DNA of 64,000 bases from an uncultured Bacteroidales bacterium (GTDB lineage Bacteria > Bacteroidota > Bacteroidia > Bacteroidales > Muribaculaceae). Where the stretch lies: contig CAMWPM010000006.1 of NCBI GenBank assembly GCA_947176235.1, positions 1-64,000 on the forward strand. Direction: 5' to 3'. This document shows positions 55,873 to 64,000 of the stretch, piece after piece. Below the pieces are notes generated by a model. That model did not search any database, was not told where the DNA came from, and saw nothing but the letters and a program-made list of their open reading frames with translations. A program made the position numbers and the translations under genes. The number at the start of each line of letters is the position of its first letter. Within the stretch, counting starts at the first letter, position 1.

Positions 55873-58347
55873 ATGAAGCTGACTTTTACACGCAAAATCG
55901 CACTTGCTGTGCTCGCCACGGCTCTGCCGGCGGCTGTCGCGGCAGCACCCGACTTCACCCGCACCTCCGACGGCGCCACCGCCACGGCAGGGGGCTCGGA
56001 CATCACGCTGACCTACTATACGCCCTCGACCGTAAGAGTGGTGAAGACCCCCGCAGGCTCGAAGAGCGGGGCAGGGGAGAGCCTCAGCGTGAGCATGAAG
56101 CCGCAGGGCGTGAAAGTGAAGGCTCAGGAGAAGGATGGACGGCTCACGCTGACGTCGGACTCGCTCGTCACGCTTCTCGACCTGACGACGGGCGAGGTGA
56201 CTTTCACCGACCGCAGCGGACGCACCCTGCTCGCGGAGAAGGGTACAGCCGTATTCACCCCCGCCGACGATGCCGGCACGCCCACATATCGCGTGCGCCA
56301 GGACTTCGCCCTGGAGGGTGACGAGGCTATCTACGGACTCGGAAATCTGGAAAACGGACACCTCTCGCAGCGCGGCGTAAAGCGACAGCTGATGCCGGGC
56401 AACGTGGAGGACGGCATACCGGTGTACGTCTCAGCCAAGGGCTACGGCGTGTTCTGGGACAATTATTCCCCCACCGACTTCATCGACGGCGACGGGACAA
56501 CATACTTTGAAAGCTCGGTAGGCGACCGTGCTGACTATTATTTCATGCGCGGGAGCAACGTGGACGGCGTGGTGGCGGAGATGCGCGAGCTTTCGGGACG
56601 CGTGCCCATGATGCCGCTCTGGAGCTATGGTTTCTGGCAGAGCCGCGAGCGCTACAAGACTCAGAATGAGATCGTTGACGTTGTAAATCGCTATCGCGAG
56701 CGTGAAATCCCCCTCGACGGCATCATCCAGGACTGGCAGTACTGGGGCAACAATTATCTCTGGAACGCCATGGAATTCATGAACGCCGATTTCAACCGCG
56801 CCGACAAGATGGTGAAAGACATCCATGATCAGAATGCAAAGATCATCATCTCGATCTGGTCGTCGTTCGGTCCTGCCACGAAGCCCTACAAGGAGCTTGA
56901 CGAGAAGGGGATGCTCTTCAACATCTCTACGTGGCCCCAGTCGGGCATCTCGGAGCAGTGGCCCCCCCGCATGGACTATCCGTCGGGCGTGCGCGTCTAC
57001 GACGCCTACAACCCCGAGGCGCGTGACATCTACTGGAATCATCTGAAACGCCTCTACGACTACGACCTCGACGGATGGTGGATGGACTCGACCGAGCCGG
57101 ATCATCTGGACTGGAAGCCGGAGGACATGGACACCCCCACGCACCTCGGATCATTCCGCAAGGTGCGCGGCGCCTATCCTCTGCTGACGGTGGGAGGCGT
57201 GTATGACCACAACCGTGCCGAATCGGATGCCAAGCGAGTGTTTATCCTCACCCGCTCGGGCTTCTTCGGACAGCAGCGCACGGGCAGCAACGTCTGGACC
57301 GGCGACGTGTCGTCGACATGGCAGTCGCTGCGCAATCAGGTGCCCGCACTACTCAACTTCACACTGACCGGCAACCCCAACAGCAACAGCGACATAGGCG
57401 GTTTCTTCGCAGGAGCCTACAATAAGGGCTTCGGCGACAATTCGGCAGTGAAAAATCCTCAGTTCCAGGAACTTTACGTGCGCTGGATGCAGTTCGGAGC
57501 CCTCACCCCCATGATGCGCTCACATGGCGCCGATATCAAGCGCGAGGTGTACTACTTTGGAAATCAGGGCGAACCGGTGTACGATGCACTGCTTGACGCT
57601 ATCAAACTGCGCTACTCCCTGCTGCCTTACATCTATTCGACCGCCCACGACGTCACCGCCAGTCACTCCAGCTTCATGCGCCCGCTGGTGATGGATTTCC
57701 CCGCCGACAAAGCAGGACATGACCGTGCCGACCAGTACATGTTCGGCAAAAACATCCTTGTGGCTCCGATCATTGATCCGCACTACACACCCGAAAAGAT
57801 TCTCAATATCGACGAGAACAGCGGATGGAACAAGGAGGAGCGCGCGGGGGGAGAAAACGGCGCCACTGCAGCCGTGGACTTCACCGTCCCCTATGAGACT
57901 GAGGTCTACCTCCCCGCCGGCACCGCATGGTGGGACATGGAGACCGGGGAAAAGCACGAGGGCGGACAGACCATAAGCAAGACCGTGACGCTCCGCTCCC
58001 TCCCCCTCTACCTCCGCGCCGGCACGATTCTGCCGATCGGTCCGGACGTGCAGTGGGCGACGCAGAAACCGTGGGACGAGCTTGAGGTGAGGGTATATCC
58101 CGGAGCCGACGGCGAGTTTACGCTCTACGAGGACGAGGGTGATAACTATAACTACGAGAAGGGCGCGTACTCGACCATAAAGATGAAATGGAACGACCGC
58201 TCCCGCACCCTCACTATCGAGCCGCGCAAGGGAGAATATGACGGCATGATCGGCTCCAGAACTTTCAACGTCACGCTCCACGACGGCAACGCCAACAAGA
58301 CCGTGGCAGTGAGCTACGACGGCAAAAAGAAAACAGTGCGCCTCTGA
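55873..58347 (+). CDS. GH31 glycosidase (probable alpha-xylosidase)
   Basis: 824 residues with signal peptide (KIALAVLATALPAAVAAA). N-terminal galactose-mutarotase-like domain (ENGHLSQRGVKRQLMPGN), then the (beta/alpha)8 barrel: IIQDWQYWGNNYLWN, catalytic nucleophile Asp in DGWWMDSTEPDHLDW, acid/base Asp in NVWTGDVSSTWQSLRNQ. A C-terminal beta-sandwich with DUF5110 follows. In a xylan locus it most likely removes alpha-linked xylose or glucuronate-proximal sugars; alpha-xylosidase versus alpha-glucosidase cannot be settled by eye. First gene after the terminator. Confidence 0.93.
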   Translation: MKLTFTRKIALAVLATALPAAVAAAPDFTRTSDGATATAGGSDITLTYYTPSTVRVVKTPAGSKSGAGESLSVSMKPQGVKVKAQEKDGRLTLTSDSLVTLLDLTTGEVTFTDRSGRTLLAEKGTAVFTPADDAGTPTYRVRQDFALEGDEAIYGLGNLENGHLSQRGVKRQLMPGNVEDGIPVYVSAKGYGVFWDNYSPTDFIDGDGTTYFESSVGDRADYYFMRGSNVDGVVAEMRELSGRVPMMPLWSYGFWQSRERYKTQNEIVDVVNRYREREIPLDGIIQDWQYWGNNYLWNAMEFMNADFNRADKMVKDIHDQNAKIIISIWSSFGPATKPYKELDEKGMLFNISTWPQSGISEQWPPRMDYPSGVRVYDAYNPEARDIYWNHLKRLYDYDLDGWWMDSTEPDHLDWKPEDMDTPTHLGSFRKVRGAYPLLTVGGVYDHNRAESDAKRVFILTRSGFFGQQRTGSNVWTGDVSSTWQSLRNQVPALLNFTLTGNPNSNSDIGGFFAGAYNKGFGDNSAVKNPQFQELYVRWMQFGALTPMMRSHGADIKREVYYFGNQGEPVYDALLDAIKLRYSLLPYIYSTAHDVTASHSSFMRPLVMDFPADKAGHDRADQYMFGKNILVAPIIDPHYTPEKILNIDENSGWNKEERAGGENGATAAVDFTVPYETEVYLPAGTAWWDMETGEKHEGGQTISKTVTLRSLPLYLRAGTILPIGPDVQWATQKPWDELEVRVYPGADGEFTLYEDEGDNYNYEKGAYSTIKMKWNDRSRTLTIEPRKGEYDGMIGSRTFNVTLHDGNANKTVAVSYDGKKKTVRL

Positions 58348-58393
58348 CCGGGGGCAAACTCAGACAGGAAATTGTCAGAACTAAAAATAATAA

Positions 58394-59581
<1,188 letters not shown>

Positions 59582-59591
59582 TCATAGCGAT

Positions 59592-60968
59592 ATGAAGATC
59601 ACAAGAATACTCGCCGTCACTGCAGCCGCAGTGATGTGCCTGACAGCCGCCAAGGCAGTCAATCCTCTCGTAAGCACCTGCTTCACCACCGACCCCGCGC
59701 CGATGGTGCACAATGACACTCTCTACGTCTACACCGGTCACGATGAAAACGGTGCCGACTTCTTCTGGATGCAGGAATGGCGCGTCTATTCCACCACCGA
59801 CATGGTGAACTGGACCGATCACGGCTCCCCCCTCGCCATCGAGGACTTCGAATGGGGCGATGACCGAGCGTGGGCACCGCAGTGCATAGAGCGCAACGGT
59901 AAATTCTACTTCTACGTTCCCCTCCACTCCAAGCTTACCGGCACCATGGCAATAGGCGTGGCAGTGGGCGACACTCCCACCGGACCCTTCAAGGATGCGC
60001 TGGGCAAGCCGCTTGCCGACGGCGACTGGGCATACATCGATCCCACCGTGTTCGTCGACGATGACGGTCAGGCTTATCTCTACTGGGGTAACCCTAACAT
60101 CTACTATGTGAAGCTCAACGAGGACATGATCTCCTTCGACGGTGAAGTGCAGATGATCCAGCAGTCGCCCGAGGGATTCGGTGAACCGAAATTCGTGCCG
60201 GCAGAAGCTGACAAACGTTACTTCTCCACTTACACCGAAGGTCCGTGGGTGTATAAGCGCAACGGTAAATATTACTTCATCTATGCCGCAGGAGGAATCC
60301 CCGAGCACATCGGCTATTCAATGAGCGATTCGCCCGTGGACGGATGGAAATACATGGGCGAGGTGATGCCGCTCAGTGACACCGGATCGTTCACCAATCA
60401 TCCCGGCATCATCGACTTCAAGGGTAAATCGTACTTCTTCTACCACACCGGCAAGCTTCCCGGCGGCGGTGGATTCGCCCGCAGTATCGCCGTCGAGCCA
60501 TTTGAATACAACGCTGACGGAACTATCCCGACCATCACCCCCACCGACGAAGGTGCCCCCGCCATCGGCTATCTTGATCCGATGCGCCGCGTGGAGGCGG
60601 AGACAATGGCGAGCTCCAAAGGCGTAACAACGGAATCCAACGATAAGACCGGCGTCTACGTCAGCGACATTCATGACGGCGATTACATCCTCGTGAAAAA
60701 CGCCAACTTCATGAGCGGGAATCCGAAAACGTTTGGCGCGGCAGTGGCAAGCGCACTCCGCGGAGGCACCATCGAGGTGCACGCCGACGCACCTGACGGA
60801 GAGCTGATCGCCACTCTCCCCGTCCCCCACACCGGCGGCTGGGAAGAATGGCAATACCTCGAAGTGCCGGCACAGGCAGAAGTGTCGGGCGTGCACGACA
60901 TCTATTTTGTGATGAAGGGCCGCAAGGGACCTAAACTCTTCAACTTCGACTACTGGCAGTTCAAATAA
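59592..60968 (+). CDS. GH43-family arabinofuranosidase/xylosidase with C-terminal CBM6
   Basis: 458 residues with a short signal (ILAVTAAAVMCLTAAKA). GH43 propeller: FTTDPAPMVHNDTLYVYTGH (base Asp), AYIDPTVFVDDDGQAYLYWG (modulator), YTEGPWVYKRNGKYYFIYAA (acid Glu), FTNHPGIIDFKGKSYFFYHT. A CBM6-like domain follows (about 335-458), beginning RVEAETMASSKGVTTESN and ending LFNFDYWQFK. This organisation is typical of GH43 enzymes removing arabinose from arabinoxylan. 10 bp after the esterase stop. Confidence 0.92.
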   Translation: MKITRILAVTAAAVMCLTAAKAVNPLVSTCFTTDPAPMVHNDTLYVYTGHDENGADFFWMQEWRVYSTTDMVNWTDHGSPLAIEDFEWGDDRAWAPQCIERNGKFYFYVPLHSKLTGTMAIGVAVGDTPTGPFKDALGKPLADGDWAYIDPTVFVDDDGQAYLYWGNPNIYYVKLNEDMISFDGEVQMIQQSPEGFGEPKFVPAEADKRYFSTYTEGPWVYKRNGKYYFIYAAGGIPEHIGYSMSDSPVDGWKYMGEVMPLSDTGSFTNHPGIIDFKGKSYFFYHTGKLPGGGGFARSIAVEPFEYNADGTIPTITPTDEGAPAIGYLDPMRRVEAETMASSKGVTTESNDKTGVYVSDIHDGDYILVKNANFMSGNPKTFGAAVASALRGGTIEVHADAPDGELIATLPVPHTGGWEEWQYLEVPAQAEVSGVHDIYFVMKGRKGPKLFNFDYWQFK

Positions 60969-61007
60969 TAGGACAGACCAAGAATACCAAAACAAACAGA
61001 CCAATCA

Positions 61008-63059
61008 ATGAAAAAACTCTTTCTGACACTTACCGCCCTTGTGGCAGCGCTCACGGCATTGGCATGGCCCGGGATGGACATGCCGGTGCTGAAGGTGGAG
61101 GGCCGCTACCTGACGGATCCTGACGGCAACATCGTGAATCTGCACGGATTCGGACAGACTTACAGCCCGTGGTTCAACGAGCAGGGCAAGAAATGGTCGA
61201 ACTACGATATCAATGCGTGTCTTGCCTACAACAAACAGAAGATTGACGAAATCATGGCTGCGGGATGGAAAATGAATTACATCCGCATGCACATGGATCC
61301 GTACTGGTCCAATACACCGGGTGTCAACGTGTCCGGGGAAAACGACATCTCCGCTTTCAGCCTGACACGCTTCCGCACGTATCTTGAACGCGTGTTTATC
61401 CCGATGGCGGAGTATGCTATCTCCAAGGGACTTTACGTGGTGATGCGCCCGCCGGGTGTGTGCCCCGAGAATATCGCAGTGGGCGACGCCTACCACGACT
61501 ATCTGAAACAGGTGTGGGATGTGGTGTCGAAGAAGAAAGTGCTCGTCGATAACCCCCACGTCATGTTTGAGCTCGCCAATGAGCCTGTAAGAATCAAGGA
61601 TACTGACGGACAGTACCGCTCCAACACTGACGGCTGCAACAAGAATCTTACGCAATTTTTTCAGGAAATCGTGGATCTGATGCGTGCCAACGGCTGTAAG
61701 AACATTCTCTGGGTGCCGGGCACGGGCTATCAGTCGCAATATGCAGGCTTTGTGAAATATCCCGTCAAGGGTGAAAACATCGGCTACGCGGTGCATGTGT
61801 ATCCGGGGTGGTACGGCAGCGACGCGATAGAGCCGAGTCACGAACTCGGAGGCAGCTACGGAGGCGGATTTACCGCTTTCTCCGCCGGCTGGGACGCTCA
61901 GATCAAGCCTGTGGCAGAAATCGCTCCCGTGATGGTGACTGAAATGGACTGGGCTCCTTCAAAGTACAATGCCTCGTGGGGTAAGAGTATCACCGGAAAG
62001 ATGCTCAATGAGGGTTTCGGTGCCAACTTCAAGGTGCTTGCCGACAACACCGGCAATGTGAGCTGGATGATCTTCACCGGTCCGGAACTTCTGGGACAGT
62101 TCAAGGATGTGCCCGCAAATGGCGGAAACTATACCTTCTTCAATGATCCGGAGGCTTGTCCGTGGCCCGTCTATCATTGGTTCAAGGATTATGCCGGGGA
62201 AGCGCTCCCCGATCCGGTGAAGACCGAACTGATTTTCTCCTCGAAGCTCAAGCAGGGTAATGTGTGCGACATCATGACGGGCAGTTCGGTTGCCGCAACG
62301 GTGATTTCGGACTATGCCGACGGGTACCAGCTCAACGGTGTGGACGACATCGACGTCAGAATTGACGACGAGAGCATCCTGAAATGGGATGACGGAAAAT
62401 TCACCGCCCTCGCGATGGGTTCCACCAAAGCAGAGATAGAATATGCGGTCAATGGTAAAACCGAGCGAATGACCGTCACGTTCAATTCGACTCCCTTCCC
62501 CCTGATCAGCGGACTATTCAATCCGTCGATCTGGGAAAACGGCTCGTTCAACGAGACAACCGGAGTGGTCACGACCGGTCAATACGGCTTTGCGGGTTGG
62601 ACCTACGCCTCCGGACTCGATCTGTCGGCTTTCAAATATCTGGTGGCAGAGATCGAGGGTGACAACAGCGTGAATCTTTCGTTCCGCGTGTTTGATGACA
62701 ACAATTACTGGGGTGATCCTGCAATGTACGATTTCGGAAGCAAGAAGCGCGTGATCGTCGACCTTGCCCAAATGAAATCGGACAAGGGGCGCACACTCTC
62801 CCCCGCGCACATCCACATCGTGGGGTTCTGGTCGCTCGGCGGTCGACCGTTCACGCTCAAAGGCGTGTGGGTGAGCAATTCACCTGACGGCACTTCCGGA
62901 CTTGTGGACGTAATGCCTGCCTATGATACGACCGTCGACGTCTATAACCTCCAGGGCGTGAAGCTGAGGAGCGGAGTGCCCGCCGACGAGGCTGCCGAGG
63001 GGCTCGCTCCCGGCATCTATATCGCCGGTGGCAAGAAGATCGTGGTAACCCGCAGATAA
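61008..63059 (+). CDS. GH5-family endoglycosidase with Ig-like, CBM-like and C-terminal sorting-like modules
   Basis: 683 residues. Signal (LFLTLTALVAALTALA), then the GH5 barrel: NIVNLHGFGQTYSPWF, MNYIRMHMDPYW, MFELANEPVRIKD with the acid/base Glu, YAVHVYPGWYGSD, and MVTEMDWAPSKYN with the nucleophile Glu. Following modules: an Ig-like stretch (about 395-490), a jelly-roll (about 490-620), and a short C-terminal domain (VDVYNLQGVKLRSGV, then APGIYIAGGKKIVVTRR). The last resembles the T9SS type A sorting domain, notable with porX in the same window. Xylan or mixed-linkage glucan is a likely substrate. Confidence 0.88.
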   Translation: MKKLFLTLTALVAALTALAWPGMDMPVLKVEGRYLTDPDGNIVNLHGFGQTYSPWFNEQGKKWSNYDINACLAYNKQKIDEIMAAGWKMNYIRMHMDPYWSNTPGVNVSGENDISAFSLTRFRTYLERVFIPMAEYAISKGLYVVMRPPGVCPENIAVGDAYHDYLKQVWDVVSKKKVLVDNPHVMFELANEPVRIKDTDGQYRSNTDGCNKNLTQFFQEIVDLMRANGCKNILWVPGTGYQSQYAGFVKYPVKGENIGYAVHVYPGWYGSDAIEPSHELGGSYGGGFTAFSAGWDAQIKPVAEIAPVMVTEMDWAPSKYNASWGKSITGKMLNEGFGANFKVLADNTGNVSWMIFTGPELLGQFKDVPANGGNYTFFNDPEACPWPVYHWFKDYAGEALPDPVKTELIFSSKLKQGNVCDIMTGSSVAATVISDYADGYQLNGVDDIDVRIDDESILKWDDGKFTALAMGSTKAEIEYAVNGKTERMTVTFNSTPFPLISGLFNPSIWENGSFNETTGVVTTGQYGFAGWTYASGLDLSAFKYLVAEIEGDNSVNLSFRVFDDNNYWGDPAMYDFGSKKRVIVDLAQMKSDKGRTLSPAHIHIVGFWSLGGRPFTLKGVWVSNSPDGTSGLVDVMPAYDTTVDVYNLQGVKLRSGVPADEAAEGLAPGIYIAGGKKIVVTRR

Positions 63060-63083
63060 TGAAAACAGAATAAACTTAGGAAT

Positions 63084-64000
63084 ATGAAACTCCTTAAATC
63101 AATCGTTATGACAATGTGCCTCGGGGGAATGCTTGCCCCGTCAGCTAAGGCGCAGGATCCCAATTTCTATATCTACCTGTGTATCGGACAGTCGAACATG
63201 GAGGGCAACGCCGTGATCGAGCCGATAGACCGCCAGAACGTGCCGGAACGCTTCCAGCTTCTCCCCACCGTCGATTTCAACAATCCCAAACGGACGAAAG
63301 GGGAGTGGTGCGTAGCAGTTCCCCCGCTCGTGAGAGAGTACACCGGACTGACCCCGATGGATTACTTCGGACGCACGATGGTGGATAATCTGCCTGAAAA
63401 CGTCAGGGTCGGAGTCGTGCCTGTGGCTATCGGCGGATGCAGCATCCGTCACCTTGACAAAGACTATGACCCCTCGACCGTGTCGAAGGAAGCCGATTGG
63501 TTCCAGAACTTCATGAAGGCTTACGATAACAAACCTTACGACCGTCTGATCGAATGTGCGAAAATCGCCCAGAAGGATGGTGTGATCAAGGGTATTCTCC
63601 TTCATCAGGGTGAGACCGATACCGGCAAAAAAGAGTGGCCCGCTCAGGTGAACAAGGTCTATACTGACATTCTCAACGATCTGGGTCTCAATGCAGAGGA
63701 CGTGCCCCTGCTTGCCGGCGAAGTAGTGACTTCGGCTATGGGAGGCGTGTGCGGCAGCATGAATCCGATCATCAACTCTCTCCCGCAGACCATCAAGACC
63801 GCAAAGGTGATCTCCGCCGCCAACCTTGAGCAGAAGGGTGACGGACTGCATTTCACCCCCCACGCCTACCGCGTGCTGGGCTGCCGCTATGCCGAAGCCA
63901 TGCTTGCGGAATACGGCATCGACAATCCCCGCATCGAGTACTCGGAGGAGAAGCCTTTCGTCCCCACCCCGGATCCAGGCGAGGGAGATTTCGTGTTTGA
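63084..64000 (+). CDS. CE6-type acetyl xylan esterase / sialate O-acetylesterase-like (truncated by window end)
   Basis: Open to the window edge, at least 305 codons. Signal peptide (SIVMTMCLGGMLAPSAKA), then the SGNH-type motifs: FYIYLCIGQSNMEGNAVIEP with the Ser nucleophile, GVVPVAIGGCSIRHLD, ILLHQGETDTGKKEWPA and GDGLHFTPHAYRVLG with Asp/His. These match the DUF303/CE6 family that deacetylates xylan. 24 bp after the GH5 stop, same operon. A linker (PFVPTPDPGEG) at the very end suggests a second domain outside the window. Confidence 0.9.
   Translation, partial: MKLLKSIVMTMCLGGMLAPSAKAQDPNFYIYLCIGQSNMEGNAVIEPIDRQNVPERFQLLPTVDFNNPKRTKGEWCVAVPPLVREYTGLTPMDYFGRTMVDNLPENVRVGVVPVAIGGCSIRHLDKDYDPSTVSKEADWFQNFMKAYDNKPYDRLIECAKIAQKDGVIKGILLHQGETDTGKKEWPAQVNKVYTDILNDLGLNAEDVPLLAGEVVTSAMGGVCGSMNPIINSLPQTIKTAKVISAANLEQKGDGLHFTPHAYRVLGCRYAEAMLAEYGIDNPRIEYSEEKPFVPTPDPGEGDFVF

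Noticed and set aside
55740-56321. Plus-strand 193-codon ORF overlapping the GH31 start
   Set aside because: Begins inside the terminator and is a shadow frame of the clearly coding GH31 gene.

Overview
The window comes from a Bacteroidales chromosome, most likely the Muribaculaceae (family level is inference). Direct signs are a tmRNA whose tag ends in NYALAA, repeated Bacteroidetes-type promoters (TTTG, about 20 bp, TAnnTTTG), a PorX regulator, a hybrid two-component sensor and tandem SusC/SusD pairs. Most genes are GC-rich; two stretches, about 2.1-8.6 kb and 9.8-12.2 kb, are visibly AT-richer and look acquired.

Layout. 1-1.9 kb (minus): end-truncated MtaB tRNA methylthiotransferase, a small membrane protein and an FtsB/DivIC-like protein. 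2.1-8.6 kb (minus): a compact four-gene operon of a triple zinc-finger protein, a KAP-family P-loop NTPase, a GmrSD-like DUF262-DUF1524 protein and a second DUF262 protein. It looks like an undescribed defence-type system, and a rod-shaped structured RNA lies just upstream. 9.2-12.2 kb: a secreted DUF3237 protein, then a small cassette island (YafQ-like toxin/RHH antitoxin, HigBA-like pair, ACT-domain protein) bracketed by imperfect direct repeats and ending beside ssrA (tmRNA).

13-21.3 kb (minus): lipoprotein and MFS carrier with a large periplasmic insertion, endonuclease IV, and the operon porX-tsaE-birA-fbp. 21.5-27 kb (plus): Omp85-like outer membrane protein, phosphoethanolamine-transferase-like enzyme, anaerobic ribonucleotide reductase. 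27.1-31.4 kb (plus): Phe/Tyr biosynthesis operon (prephenate dehydratase, aminotransferase, DAHP synthase-chorismate mutase, prephenate dehydrogenase). It is preceded by an unannotated 24-residue leader peptide with ten Phe/Tyr codons and a rho-independent terminator, a textbook attenuator layout. 31.5-33.3 kb (minus): CpsB-type phosphatase and ribosomal protein L19.

33.4-64 kb: a large xylan-type polysaccharide utilization locus. A hybrid sensor/AraC regulator (minus) faces a GH43. A long gene-free gap with hairpins follows, then GH43, SusC/D, SusC/D, a DUF1735-type lipoprotein and a GH10 xylanase with CBMs inserted in its catalytic domain. After a strong hairpin come GH31, a CE1-type esterase, GH43-CBM6, GH5 with a sorting-like tail, and a CE6-type esterase cut by the window end. 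Together they would bind, import and dismantle decorated xylan: endo-cleavage (GH10, GH5), removal of arabinose, acyl and alpha-linked side groups (GH43, CE, GH31), and oligosaccharide import by the two SusC/D pairs.

Most promising for follow-up: the four-gene DUF262/KAP/zinc-finger operon with its upstream RNA, and the Phe/Tyr attenuator.
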